Below the pieces are notes generated by a model. It saw nothing but the letters and a program-made list of their open reading frames with translations. It was not told the origin of the DNA and searched no databases. A program made the position numbers and the translations under genes. From Verrucomicrobiota bacterium (GTDB taxonomy: Bacteria > Verrucomicrobiota > Verrucomicrobiia > Verrucomicrobiales > DEV007), in assembly GCA_003402735.1 (NCBI GenBank), contig QQNE01000004.1:30833-94832 (forward strand): a stretch of DNA of 64,000 bases, given 5' to 3'. This document shows, piece by piece, positions 16,083 through 24,943 of this stretch. The number at the start of each line of letters is the position of its first letter. The stretch's first letter is position 1.

Positions 16083-16610
16083 TCACTGGGCCTCGAACGA
16101 GTCGACAATGGCCTGGGCACCTGCCTTGCCTTTGGCGTCACCGAGGGGGATGATGCTCCAGAACTCGGTCATCGAACCGTTTTCCATCATGATGAAGGCG
16201 ATCGTGAACGTCACGACTTCGCTGTTCTCCTTTTCGACCCCTTTGCCAACGAGGGAGATGAAGGGCATGCCATCGCGCTCGCCTTCGGTGGGTTCGTCGA
16301 ACTCGATGTCCTCGTAGTTTTCGGCGAGCCATTCTTCGCCGTCAGTCATCGCCTCTTCGACTGCGGCCTCCGCTTCCTCGCCGGAATTCACTTCGAAAGA
16401 GCGGAACCAAAGCTCGACATTGGTCGGTCCGGTCACGAGGAAATAATCCTCCTCGTCCTCGGCCGGGGTGAGTTCCCAGTTATCGGGCACGGTGATCGTG
16501 AAGGTCGCGGAATCTGCCGTCGGGTAGGCGATCGTGGTCTCGGCGGACGCGCGTGAACCGATGGCCAGCAAGCTGGCGATGACGAGAGGGAGAAGAGCGA
16601 ACGGTTTCAT
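16083..16610 (-). CDS. Secreted acidic protein of unknown function
   Basis: The 175-residue protein has a clear signal peptide (about residues 1-23, ending SRASA). The mature part is strongly acidic, with Glu/Asp runs near residues 45-50 and 75-110, and predicted beta strands such as FTITVPDNWEL and FISLVGKGV. This resembles small periplasmic or extracellular proteins of the PsbP/DUF1795-like beta-sandwich type, but I cannot assign a family. ATG 16610 is chosen for the signal peptide; longer frames from 16748 or 16866 lack it. Neighbours (methyltransferase, outer-membrane factor) do not suggest a role. Confidence 0.7.
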   Translation of the reverse strand: MKPFALLPLVIASLLAIGSRASAETTIAYPTADSATFTITVPDNWELTPAEDEEDYFLVTGPTNVELWFRSFEVNSGEEAEAAVEEAMTDGEEWLAENYEDIEFDEPTEGERDGMPFISLVGKGVEKENSEVVTFTIAFIMMENGSMTEFWSIIPLGDAKGKAGAQAIVDSFEAQ

Positions 16611-16875
16611 GGTTTGGAGCTTGCCGGGAGAGAGTTGTAGCGATGGTCGGAAAGGCGGTTTGAATAGGCCGGACAGCTTCCGATGGCAAGCACAAAGTGG
16701 GCCAGCGGACGCGACGGTGGACGGCGCGAGGCGTTCGGCGGCCAACAATCATCCCGCTTGAATGTCGCTCCGGGGCTGGCTGCGGCCGAGGGATGCATCC
16801 TGGGGGCACCGAGAAATCTGGACTTTCCGGTCGCGAAGATGGTTTTGCTAGGTAAATATCCGGCATTTCCTAACA

Positions 16876-18384
16876 ATGTCATCGAGGGCGTTTACCAGAT
16901 TCCGGGCGTGGTCGCGGGGGGTGGGGGCTGCTGCCTGGATGACTTTGGCGGCTGGTTGTGTCAGTGTTCCGGAGGGGGAGAAGTCGCTGACCGATCTGCC
17001 AATTCCGCGAGGGTGGGCGGAGCATGCGGCAGCGAAGCCGGTGGCGGATTCGGATTGGGTGGTTTCGTTTGGTGACGCTTCCCTGACGGAATTGGTGGTG
17101 TTGGCGTTGCGAGAGAATCGCGACCTGGGGAAACTGGCGGCGCGGATTCAGACCGCGGAGGCGGAGGCGGTGATCGCGGGGGCGGCGGGGCGCCCTGAAT
17201 TGGATGGGGGGTTGCGGTCGAGTCGGAGTCAGAGCAATTTCATCGGCTTGCCGGGGACGAACTTTTTTGGGCAAGTCACGGGGCAGCCTGGGGCGGTTTT
17301 GTCCTCGTTGTTCAATCAGTTTGAATTGACATTGAACCTGCGGTGGGAGTTGGACATTTGGGGGCGGGTGCGGGCCGGGCAGGCGGCGAGTTTGGAGCGG
17401 CTTCAGGCGAGTCGTTGTGATTACGAAGCGGCGCGCCTTTCCCTGGCGGGGCAGACGGCACGGACGTGGTTTCAGTTGGCGGCGGCGGCGGAGCAAGCCC
17501 GCCTGGCGGAGGAGGCGTTGCGGATCTTCCTTGAGACCGAGCGGGTGGTGGAGGACGAGTTTCAGGAGGGCATTCGGCGGCCGGGTCGGGATGCGGGTTC
17601 GGAACTGAGTTTGGCTCGGGTGGATGTGGCCAACGCGCGGGCGGCGTTGGCGGTCCGGGACGCGGACTTGCCGAGATTGCGGCGGAGGCTGGAGGTTTTG
17701 TTGGGGCGGTATCCGCAGGGGGCGGAGGCCGGGGCGGAGGGTTTGCCGGCGTTGCCCGGGCTTCCGGCGGCGGGGCTTCCGGCGGAGTTGTTGGAGCGGC
17801 GGCCGGATTTGATGGCGGCGGAGCAGCGTTTGGCGGCGGCGGACCACCGGGTGATGGAGGCGAAGCGGAGTTTGTTGCCGGCGATTTCGTTGACGAGTGC
17901 CTACGGGACTTCGAGTCCGGAGCTTTCCGGGGTTCTCAATGGGGACCTGGTGATTTGGAACTTGGCGAGCAATCTGGCGCAACCGGTGTTGGCTGGGGGG
18001 CAGCTGCGGCAGAACGTGAAGGCCCGCCAGGCAGACGTGGATTTTGCCTTGGCGGAATACGAGCAGACGGTTCTCAACGCCTTTCAAGAGGTTGAGGACG
18101 CCCTGTCTCACGAGAAATTTCTGGGTGGGCAACAGGGGGCCACGGCGGAGGCGGTGCGGATGGCGGAGGAGGCGATGAGGCGGACGCGAAGTGCCTATGC
18201 GGATGGTTTGGGGGATGTGCTTTCGGTTCTGAACGCGCAGCAGCGGTTGATCAACGCGAAGTCCGCCCTGATTGAGGTGAGGAGGCAACGATTGGAGAAT
18301 CGGGTGGATCTGCACCTGGCCCTGGGAGGGGGATTTGGGGAGGGGAAACCAGAAAGTCACTTGCGATCCGCTGGCAAGATGTGA
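16876..18384 (+). CDS. RND-type outer-membrane factor lipoprotein (NodT/OprM-like)
   Basis: The 502-residue protein is a TolC-superfamily outer-membrane channel subunit. The signal peptide carries lipobox LAAGC (Cys28). It contains the two OEP repeats expected of the family: one with TELVVLALRENRDLGKLAARIQ and LRWELDIWGRVRAG, the second with LLERRPDLMAAEQRLAAAD, then SLTSAYG and QPVLAGGQLRQNVKA. Trimers span the outer membrane and work with an RND or ABC pump and a periplasmic adaptor. No pump or adaptor gene lies beside it, so the partner is elsewhere. The coding strand is very G-rich. Confidence 0.92.
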   Translation: MSSRAFTRFRAWSRGVGAAAWMTLAAGCVSVPEGEKSLTDLPIPRGWAEHAAAKPVADSDWVVSFGDASLTELVVLALRENRDLGKLAARIQTAEAEAVIAGAAGRPELDGGLRSSRSQSNFIGLPGTNFFGQVTGQPGAVLSSLFNQFELTLNLRWELDIWGRVRAGQAASLERLQASRCDYEAARLSLAGQTARTWFQLAAAAEQARLAEEALRIFLETERVVEDEFQEGIRRPGRDAGSELSLARVDVANARAALAVRDADLPRLRRRLEVLLGRYPQGAEAGAEGLPALPGLPAAGLPAELLERRPDLMAAEQRLAAADHRVMEAKRSLLPAISLTSAYGTSSPELSGVLNGDLVIWNLASNLAQPVLAGGQLRQNVKARQADVDFALAEYEQTVLNAFQEVEDALSHEKFLGGQQGATAEAVRMAEEAMRRTRSAYADGLGDVLSVLNAQQRLINAKSALIEVRRQRLENRVDLHLALGGGFGEGKPESHLRSAGKM

Positions 18385-18428
18385 TGTAATCTTTTGAACA
18401 TTTTGCTCAGTTTCCTCACCTACCCACG

Positions 18429-20564
18429 ATGATTCGCGATCCCCTGGCAGCGCTCGACAAGTATTTCGGGTTCCGGGAGTTCCGGGAGGGGCAGGAGCCG
18501 GTGGTTTCGGCGCTTTTGTCGGGTCGTGACGCCTTGGTGGTGATGCCGACGGGCGGAGGGAAATCCCTGTGCTATCAGTTGCCGGCGCTGGTGATGGAGG
18601 GGGTGACGCTGGTGGTGAGTCCGCTCATCGCGCTGATGAAGGATCAGGTGGACGCGCTTCAAGCGAAGGGAATCGCGGCGGCCGTGATCAACAGCACGCA
18701 GACGCTGGAAGAGCAGCGGGAGCGGTTGCGGCAGCTGCGGTCCGGGGAGCTCAAGTTGGTTTACGTGGCGCCGGAACGGTTTCGGGCGGAGGGGTTTCGG
18801 GCGGCTCTGCGGGACGTCGAGATCTCCCTGTTCGCGGTGGATGAGGCGCATTGTTTGTCGCAGTGGGGACATGACTTCCGGCCGGACTACCTGCGCCTGG
18901 AGCAGACGTTGGAAGAGTTGGGACATCCGCAGACGGCGGCGTTCACGGCGACGGCGACGCCGCACGTTCGTTCGGACATCCTGAAGACGTTGAAGTTGAG
19001 GGATCCATTTGTCTCCGTGACCGGATTTGAGCGTCCCAACCTGAGTTTGCGGGTGCGGCAGGTGGAGTCGCAGAAGGAGAAGTATGAGCGGTTGATCCGC
19101 GTGGTGGGGGAGTGGAAGACGGGGATCGTTTATTGCGCGACCCGGAAGCGGGTGGAGGAGGTGGCGGAACGGTTGAATGAGACGGGGGTATCGGTAACGG
19201 CCTACCATGGGGGGATGGATGACCGGGCGCGGGAAGTGGCGCAGAACGAGTTTTTGAGTCGGGCCTCCGATGTGGTGGTGGCGACCAACGCCTTTGGGAT
19301 GGGCATCGATCGTTCCGATGTCCGTTTTGTGGTGCATTTCGAGGTGCCGGGGAGCATCGAGGCCTATTACCAGGAGGCCGGGCGAGCGGGTCGGGACCGG
19401 GAACCGGCGGTTTGTGAATTGCTCTTCAATTTCGCGGACACCTCGACCCAAGAGTTTTTCATTGAGGGAAACAATCCGGGCCCGGTGTTGATCCGGAATG
19501 TCTACAGCGCGTTGTTGAGTCACGCGGACGACAACCACGTGGTGCTTTCATCGATCCAGGATTTGGCGGATTGGGCAGGGGCACGCAACAGCATGGCGGT
19601 GGGCAGCGCGATTGCGACCCTGACCCGGGCGCGCTACCTGGAGCGGTTCGACGTGCCGGGGCAACGCATCCGTGGGACGAAACTGTTGCGGCCGGAGGTG
19701 AGCGCGTTTGAGATTGACCTGGACGAGGCGGCGTTGCAGGCGAAGGAGAAGGCGGACCGGAACAAGTTGGAGTCGATCATTCGGTTCTGTTATGACGATC
19801 GCTGTCGGCAGCAATGGATCCTGCGGTATTTCGGGGAGCCGGCCCCGGACGTTTGCGGGAATTGCGACATGTGTCTGGCGGAGTCGGCGAGCTCGGAACG
19901 GGCGCCAACGGATGAGGAGGCGATGGTGGTGCGCAAGGCGTTGTCAGGAGTGGCGCGGATGTCCCGGAGGACGGCTTATGGATGGGAGGGACGATTTGGC
20001 AAGGGGAAGATCATCCAGATGCTGATCGGGAGCCGGTCATCTGAGATCCTGGAGAAAGGGTTGCATGAACTCTCCACCCACGGGATTCTGAAGGAGGCGG
20101 GCCAAGCCTATCTCTACGCCTTGTTCAAGGAGATGGAGCAGGCGGGATTGATTCGCACGGAACCGGGGGAGTATCGGCTGGTGACATTGACGAACCTTGG
20201 TGTGGAGGCGATGCGGGGGGCGGTCGACTATCGGTTGGCTTGGCCTTCCGTCGCGGTGAGAGAGAAAACCAGGGGAACGAATGGCAAGGGAGAGGCGCCG
20301 AAGGTCTCTGATCTGAAGGACCTGGGATTTGATCCGGTTTTGTTTGAGAAACTGAAGGTCAAGCGTGCGGAGATCGCGGCGGCTGAGGGTGGCAAACCAG
20401 CCTACACGGTCTTTGGCAACCAGACCCTGGAGCTGTTGACGCGTCTGCAACCGACCACGATGGAGGCGGGGTTGGCGGTTCGCGGGGTTGGTGCAGCCAA
20501 GGCGGAACGCTACCTGGCCCATTTTCTTGAGGTGATTTTGGCGCATCGCAAGAGCGCCACCTGA
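18429..20564 (+). CDS. recQ: ATP-dependent DNA helicase RecQ
   Basis: The 711-residue helicase contains, in order, motif 0 (FREFREGQE, Gln22), Walker A MPTGGGKS (Lys45), DEAH box 138-141, the TATATP motif, the arginine-finger block QEAGRAGRD (315-323), a zinc site Cys459, Cys476, Cys479 and Cys482 spaced as in Escherichia coli RecQ, a winged-helix RQC region, and a C-terminal HRDC domain (TLELLTRLQPTTM). The zinc site lies about 80 residues later than in the E. coli enzyme because of an extra winged-helix-like segment near residues 345-430. It unwinds DNA in recombinational repair. It follows the outer-membrane factor by 44 bp. Confidence 0.95.
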   Translation: MIRDPLAALDKYFGFREFREGQEPVVSALLSGRDALVVMPTGGGKSLCYQLPALVMEGVTLVVSPLIALMKDQVDALQAKGIAAAVINSTQTLEEQRERLRQLRSGELKLVYVAPERFRAEGFRAALRDVEISLFAVDEAHCLSQWGHDFRPDYLRLEQTLEELGHPQTAAFTATATPHVRSDILKTLKLRDPFVSVTGFERPNLSLRVRQVESQKEKYERLIRVVGEWKTGIVYCATRKRVEEVAERLNETGVSVTAYHGGMDDRAREVAQNEFLSRASDVVVATNAFGMGIDRSDVRFVVHFEVPGSIEAYYQEAGRAGRDREPAVCELLFNFADTSTQEFFIEGNNPGPVLIRNVYSALLSHADDNHVVLSSIQDLADWAGARNSMAVGSAIATLTRARYLERFDVPGQRIRGTKLLRPEVSAFEIDLDEAALQAKEKADRNKLESIIRFCYDDRCRQQWILRYFGEPAPDVCGNCDMCLAESASSERAPTDEEAMVVRKALSGVARMSRRTAYGWEGRFGKGKIIQMLIGSRSSEILEKGLHELSTHGILKEAGQAYLYALFKEMEQAGLIRTEPGEYRLVTLTNLGVEAMRGAVDYRLAWPSVAVREKTRGTNGKGEAPKVSDLKDLGFDPVLFEKLKVKRAEIAAAEGGKPAYTVFGNQTLELLTRLQPTTMEAGLAVRGVGAAKAERYLAHFLEVILAHRKSAT

Positions 20565-20580
20565 GCCGCGGCCGGTCCGC

Positions 20581-20787
20581 TCACTGGTCCTGGGGAAAGG
20601 CGCGGAATTGGCGGGTCAGGGGATCGTAGGCATACCCGATCGATTGCAGTTTGCTCCGAAGTGCGGTTTCGTCCAGGTCATGGGTGGCGATCAAGTCATC
20701 GAGATCCGCCGCGTCGTTGCGCAGGGCGGTGTTGATCAGTCCGAGGGCGAGGTGCGGGTCCATGGACTCGATGTGGGTCAGTCGCAT
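20581..20787 (-). CDS. DUF4250-family small protein
   Basis: The 68-residue protein resembles DUF4250: MDPHLALGLINTALRN, a central stretch of acidic residues (DLDDLIATHDLDE), then KLQSIGYAYDPLTRQF. The start may be ATG 20787 or the in-frame Met at 20763. The family is small, helical, cytoplasmic and functionally uncharacterised. The gene converges with recQ (16-bp gap) and is divergent from tRNA-Leu. Confidence 0.7.
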   Translation of the reverse strand: MRLTHIESMDPHLALGLINTALRNDAADLDDLIATHDLDETALRSKLQSIGYAYDPLTRQFRAFPQDQ

Positions 20788-20810
20788 ACTTCAATTCGAT
20801 GCATCTCCGG

Positions 20811-20839
20811 TTGAGCTTCGCGTGGCGTTGCGCTAGCAT
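20811..20839 (+). promoter_or_regulatory. Candidate sigma-70 promoter for tRNA-Leu
   Basis: TTGAGC at 20811-20816 and TAGCAT at 20834-20839 are separated by 17 nt, giving a reasonable -35/-10 pair. The expected transcription start would leave a leader of about 20 nt before the tRNA at 20867. Confidence 0.4.
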
Positions 20840-20866
20840 CGCGGAGTTGAGGGAGAGATCCGCGAC

Positions 20867-20946
20867 GCCGGGGTGGCGAAATTGGTAGACGCGCTTGACT
20901 TAGGATCAAGTGGGAAACCGTGCAGGTTCGAGTCCTGTCCCCGGTA
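20867..20946 (+). tRNA. tRNA-Leu(UAG)
   Basis: The acceptor arms GCCGGGG (20867-20873) and CCCCGGT (20939-20945) pair, with a terminal G-U-type pair and discriminator A. The D-arm region has GGTAGACGC, the anticodon loop CTTAGGA sits between CTTGA and TCAAG giving anticodon TAG, and the T-arm contains GGTTCGAGTCC. The variable region is longer than in class I tRNAs, as expected for leucine. CCA is not encoded. A GNAT gene starts 26 nt downstream with no visible terminator between. Confidence 0.93.
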
Positions 20947-20972
20947 GCGGGAAGACAGTCATTGGATGGACG

Positions 20973-21524
20973 ATGTCTGGCAGCAATCGGTTTCAATTTG
21001 AGCTTCGTCCTGCCGGGGCGGCGGATTTGGTGTCGATCAACGCCATCTACAATCATTACGTCCTGCACTGCACGTGCACCTATCAGACGCAACCCTCCAC
21101 GGCGTCGCAACGGGAAGAGTGGTTTGGGCAGCACGGTCCCGAGTATCCGGTGATGGTGGCGGAACAGGGAGGGGAGGTGATCGGCTGGGCGTCGTTGAGT
21201 CGGTTTCATCCGCGCGAGGCCTACCGGCGGACGGTGGAGGACTCGGTCTACGTGCGCCACGATGTTCAGAGGTTGGGGGTTGGGCATGCGTTGTTGGCGG
21301 ACCTTCTGCGCCAGGCCGAGGCGTTGGGATATCACACGGTCCTGGGCGGCATCAGTGCGGATCGGGAAGCCAGTCTGGCCCTGCACGCCAAGCTCGGTTT
21401 CGAGAAGGTGGCGCATCTCCGGGAGGTTGGCTTCAAGTTTGGTCGATGGCTCGACGTGGTGTGGATGCAGCGGATGCTTCGGCCGGGCTCCGGCGGATTG
21501 GAGGGGGCGGGATCTGGAAGCTGA
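20973..21524 (+). CDS. GNAT N-acetyltransferase (phosphinothricin acetyltransferase-like)
   Basis: The 183-residue protein shows the GNAT fold: an N-terminal strand LRPAGAADLVSINAIYNHYV, the acetyl-CoA-binding loop block VRHDVQRLGVGHALLADLL, and LGGISADREASLALHAKLGFEKVAHLREVGFK, typical of the Pat/Bar subgroup that acetylates phosphinothricin, methionine sulfoximine or similar amino-acid analogues. The real substrate is unknown. ATG 20973 is chosen over a longer frame that would begin inside the tRNA. It is probably transcribed together with tRNA-Leu. Confidence 0.85.
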   Translation: MSGSNRFQFELRPAGAADLVSINAIYNHYVLHCTCTYQTQPSTASQREEWFGQHGPEYPVMVAEQGGEVIGWASLSRFHPREAYRRTVEDSVYVRHDVQRLGVGHALLADLLRQAEALGYHTVLGGISADREASLALHAKLGFEKVAHLREVGFKFGRWLDVVWMQRMLRPGSGGLEGAGSGS

Positions 21525-21569
21525 AATCTCCGATTTCAAATCGGGGGGGGTGCTGCTAGGGTGACGGTC

Positions 21570-22970
21570 ATGAACCGAGGGGTTGTTTCCGCAGGAATTT
21601 TGTTGTTCTGGGCCGGGGTTGCGGTGGCGGAGCCGGGGAAAGTGACCGTTCACCGGGCGCCGAAAGCCTTGGCCAAGACCGCGGTGAGTTCAAACTGGCC
21701 GCGCTTTCTGGGGCCGAAGGATGACGCCACCTCTCCGGAGACCGGGCTTTTGTCCTCTTTTGGACCCGAAGGTCCGCCGCTGGTTTGGGAGATGGAGAAG
21801 GGCGACAGTTACACCTGCCCGGTCGTCGAGGGGGAGCGCTTGGTGCATTTCGACAACGTGGACGACGTCGACCGTGTGGAGTGTCGGCACGCGGAGACGG
21901 GGGAATTGAAGTGGCAGTTTTCCTATCCGTGCAAATACCGAGATCGGTATGGGTATGGAACGGGACCGAGGGCCAGTCCGGTCATTGCCGATGGAAAAGT
22001 CTTCACCCTTTCAGCGAACAGCCTGTTGCATTGTCTGGACTTGGCCAGTGGCAAACAGGTTTGGATGCGCGACCTGGGGAAAGATTATGAGCCGGGCCCC
22101 TTTTTCTTCGGGCACGGTCCGACGCCGTTGATGTTTGAGGGGAAGGTGATTGTGCCGTTGGGTGGGCCGAAGGGCGTGGCGGTGGGGGCGTTTGAGGCCG
22201 CTTCCGGGGCGACGGTTTGGGAGACCAAACATCCGTGGCCGGCAAGCTACGCTTCGCCGTTGGTGAGCAACCTGAATGGGAGACCGAGTCTGTTGGTGTT
22301 TGCCGGGGGCGACAGCGATCCGCCGACGGGTGGATTGTTGCGGATTGATCCGAAAACGGGCGTGCTGGAAGACGCGTTTCCCTGGCGCTCGACGAAATAC
22401 GAGTCGGTGAACGCTTCGAGTCCGTTGGCATTGTCAGGGAACCGGGTCATGCTTTCGGAGACGTACACGGAGGGGGGAGTGCTTTTGGAATATGGGGATG
22501 ATGGCAAGGCGAAGCCGCTGTGGAAAGCGCCGGAGTTGAAGCTGCACTTCATGACCCCGTTGTTGGTGGACGGGCACCTCTACGGATTCACCGGCCGCAA
22601 TGAGCCGGATGCGGGGCTGGACTGTTGGGATGTCGCCACCGGGGAGCGCAAGTGGCGCGAGGAATTCTTCTGGCGGAAGGAGCTGGGTGGGAGAACCTAC
22701 GGATGGGGGTTTTTTCGGGGATCGCTGTTGCGGGTGGAAGGACGTTTTCTGGCGCTGGGGGAGATGGGAACGCTGGCCTTCCTCGATCTGAGTCCGACCG
22801 GCGGGAAGATCGTTTGCCAGGCGGATTTGTTTGCAGCGACCCAGAGCTGGACGTTGCCCGCCCTGAGCCGGGGGTTGCTTTACGTGGTCCAGAACCAGAA
22901 AGATTTGGTGAATGGAACGCCGCCGCGGTTGTTGTGTTATGATTTCCGGGCCGGAGGCGGCGGGCAGTGA
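21570..22970 (+). CDS. Secreted PQQ-like beta-propeller protein
   Basis: About 466 residues, with a signal peptide (about residues 1-20, ending VAVA). It has repeated beta-propeller blades of the PQQ/BamB type, recognisable by the pattern Asp-x-Ala-Thr/Ser-Gly-x-x-x-Trp: HAETGELKWQF, LASGKQVWMRD, AASGATVWETK, DVATGERKWREE. It begins with the NWPRFLGPKDDA block common in PVC secreted propellers. Likely periplasmic; without the calcium and PQQ-binding residues of true alcohol dehydrogenases visible, a binding or scaffold role is more likely than catalysis. GTG 21561 is an alternative start. Confidence 0.82.
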   Translation: MNRGVVSAGILLFWAGVAVAEPGKVTVHRAPKALAKTAVSSNWPRFLGPKDDATSPETGLLSSFGPEGPPLVWEMEKGDSYTCPVVEGERLVHFDNVDDVDRVECRHAETGELKWQFSYPCKYRDRYGYGTGPRASPVIADGKVFTLSANSLLHCLDLASGKQVWMRDLGKDYEPGPFFFGHGPTPLMFEGKVIVPLGGPKGVAVGAFEAASGATVWETKHPWPASYASPLVSNLNGRPSLLVFAGGDSDPPTGGLLRIDPKTGVLEDAFPWRSTKYESVNASSPLALSGNRVMLSETYTEGGVLLEYGDDGKAKPLWKAPELKLHFMTPLLVDGHLYGFTGRNEPDAGLDCWDVATGERKWREEFFWRKELGGRTYGWGFFRGSLLRVEGRFLALGEMGTLAFLDLSPTGGKIVCQADLFAATQSWTLPALSRGLLYVVQNQKDLVNGTPPRLLCYDFRAGGGGQ

Positions 22971-23033
22971 TCCCGAACTCCCAAAAAGGTTTTGTCTTCC
23001 GCGGCTCCGTCGGTTAAGGGAAGGTTTCGTGCG

Positions 23034-24134
23034 ATGGAAAGCCAGCGTTTGGGGCAGTTGTTGATGACGGGAGTTCCCGGACCGGAACTTGATCCAGAGA
23101 CGGCATCGCGGTTTCGCAAATTGCAACCTGGTGCGTTCATTCTTTTCGGGCGCAACATCAAATCGCCCGGGCAGCTGAGGAAGTTGATCGATGATTTGCG
23201 CGATCTGAGCCAGATTGAGCCGATCATCACGATTGATCAGGAGGGGGGGCGGGTCTCGCGGTTGAGGCTGATTGGGGAGGAGCCGCCCAACGCCCAGCAG
23301 CTCCGGGAGAAAGGAGATCTGTCGCTGATCCGCAAACATGGTCAGCTCACCGGGCAACTGCTGCGACTTTTCGGGTTCAATCTGGATCTCTGTCCGGTGT
23401 TGGACATCTCCTGCAACGGGGACACGGACAATTCGTTGCGGGGCCGCACCTATGGGACGACGGCGGACGAGGTGATCGGCAACGTCACGGTTTTCAACAC
23501 GGCCCTGCGACGGGAGGGCATTCTGACCTGTGGCAAACACTTCCCCGGGTATGCGTCCGCGCGGGTCGATCCCCATCATGCGTTGCCGGTGATCGAGAAG
23601 ACGCTGGCGGAGATGGAGGCGCACGACCTGCTGCCCTACCGTTCGATGCTGCCGGATTTGGACAGCATCATGGTGGGGCACGCCTATTACCCGTGCTTTG
23701 ACGATCACCGTTGGCCGGGGTCGCTTTCGCCGAATGTGATCCTCCGTTTTTTGCGGCATCAACTCGGGTATGAGGGGCTCGTCATGACCGATGATCTCGA
23801 CATGGGTGCGATCCTGAACGAAGTGACTTTTGCCGACACCATTCGCTACGCGATTGAAGCCGGGAACGACATGGCCATGATTTGTCACCGGGTGGACATG
23901 GTGGAGGAGGCGCACGGAATCCTGGCCACGATGCCTCACCCACTGTTGGACGATGCGCTGCTGCACGTGGAGGCGCTGAAGTCCAAGATGGCTCCGCCGA
24001 AGGCGTGGTCGATGGAAAGTTTTGAGGCGATCAACCGGGAGATCTGGAATTTGCGCGTGGCGACCCTGGGGGAAGAGCGGGCCGCCATTCGCAGCGTTGA
24101 AGATGGAGCCCGGTCTCCCGTTGAACTCTACTGA
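23034..24134 (+). CDS. Glycoside hydrolase family 3, NagZ-like beta-N-acetylhexosaminidase
   Basis: The 366-residue protein has the single-domain GH3 layout of NagZ: IITIDQEGGRVSRL near residue 65, the catalytic His loop GKHFPGYASARVDPHH, and the nucleophile Asp in VMTDDLDMGAI. It has no signal peptide, agreeing with a cytoplasmic role in releasing N-acetylglucosamine from anhydromuropeptides during cell-wall recycling. ATG 23034 is preferred to an in-frame TTG at 22992. The next gene begins 3 nt after the stop. Substrate assignment rests on family motifs only. Confidence 0.88.
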   Translation: MESQRLGQLLMTGVPGPELDPETASRFRKLQPGAFILFGRNIKSPGQLRKLIDDLRDLSQIEPIITIDQEGGRVSRLRLIGEEPPNAQQLREKGDLSLIRKHGQLTGQLLRLFGFNLDLCPVLDISCNGDTDNSLRGRTYGTTADEVIGNVTVFNTALRREGILTCGKHFPGYASARVDPHHALPVIEKTLAEMEAHDLLPYRSMLPDLDSIMVGHAYYPCFDDHRWPGSLSPNVILRFLRHQLGYEGLVMTDDLDMGAILNEVTFADTIRYAIEAGNDMAMICHRVDMVEEAHGILATMPHPLLDDALLHVEALKSKMAPPKAWSMESFEAINREIWNLRVATLGEERAAIRSVEDGARSPVELY

Positions 24135-24137
24135 ATC

Positions 24138-24842
24138 ATGCTGCCTGACTTGGAAACCCTGCTGATTGTTCAAGATCGAGACCTTCGGATTCTCGCGTTG
24201 CGCAAGGACATCGCCAACATGCCGCGGATGATCGATCTGGCCAAGACCCGGCTGCACGGGGATCAGACGGCGGTGGCCAAGGCCAAGGAGGCGCTGCAAG
24301 CCAACGAAGTGCTCGTGAAGCGGTTGGAGCTGGATATCCAAACCCGTCGCAACACGTTGCAACGGCTGCGCACCCAGCAGTTTGAGACCAAGAAAAACGA
24401 GGAATACCAAGCGTTGGGAAATGAGGTGGAGCGTTACCTCGGGGACATCGGGCGGCTCGAGGATGAGGAATTGGGATTGATGGAGAAGTCCGAGCAATTG
24501 CGCGCTGCTCTGACGGCGGCGGAATCGGCCTTGCGCCGCACCCAGGAACTGGTCGATGCCGAGTTGCGGCAGTTGGAGGAACGCCGTCGCAACGACGAGG
24601 GGCAGATCACGGAGTTGATCGGGGAACGGAACGCGTTCACAGCAAAGGTCGAGGCCCAGCTCCTGGCCATTTATGATCGGTTGTTCAAGGCCAAGCAGGG
24701 GGCGGCGCTGGTGGCCCTTTTGGCCGGACAGTGCAAGGGCTGTCACATGAAGGTCACCACCTCGACCGTGCTCAAGGCCAAGGCGGAGCAGGAGGTCACT
24801 CACTGCGAAAATTGCGGCCGCATTCTCTATTTTGATGAGTGA
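24138..24842 (+). CDS. C4-type zinc-ribbon coiled-coil protein (CdsZ/DUF164-like)
   Basis: The 234-residue protein is almost entirely a long antiparallel coiled coil (about residues 5-185, rich in Glu, Lys, Leu and Gln heptads) followed by a C-terminal zinc ribbon with Cys199, Cys202, Cys223 and Cys226. This matches the zinc-ribbon DUF164 family that includes chlamydial CdsZ, proposed to help type III secretion there; homologues are widespread in bacteria without such systems, so a housekeeping nucleic-acid or protein-binding role is likely here. It begins 3 nt after the NagZ-like gene and ends at a strong hairpin. Confidence 0.85.
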   Translation: MLPDLETLLIVQDRDLRILALRKDIANMPRMIDLAKTRLHGDQTAVAKAKEALQANEVLVKRLELDIQTRRNTLQRLRTQQFETKKNEEYQALGNEVERYLGDIGRLEDEELGLMEKSEQLRAALTAAESALRRTQELVDAELRQLEERRRNDEGQITELIGERNAFTAKVEAQLLAIYDRLFKAKQGAALVALLAGQCKGCHMKVTTSTVLKAKAEQEVTHCENCGRILYFDE

Positions 24843-24872
24843 AGCGGGAGAGCCCCGGGCCTGGGAAAGCGA

Positions 24873-24900
24873 AAGGCCGTCCCCCGGAGAGGACGGCCTT
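24873..24900. terminator. Bidirectional hairpin terminator
   Basis: A perfect 10-bp stem AAGGCCGTCC / GGACGGCCTT encloses an 8-nt loop. It is placed between the convergent zinc-ribbon gene (ending 24842) and the outer-membrane protein gene (ending 24944). A/T bases at the stem ends give a modest U-tract in either direction. Confidence 0.85.
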
Positions 24901-24943
24901 GGTTTGGGAATTTGATTGTTCGAGACTGCCTTGAGACGGTCTC

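Noticed and set aside
16879..18360. A 493-codon frame opposite the outer-membrane-factor gene
   Set aside because: Proline, Arg and Gln-rich shadow of a clear TolC-type gene.
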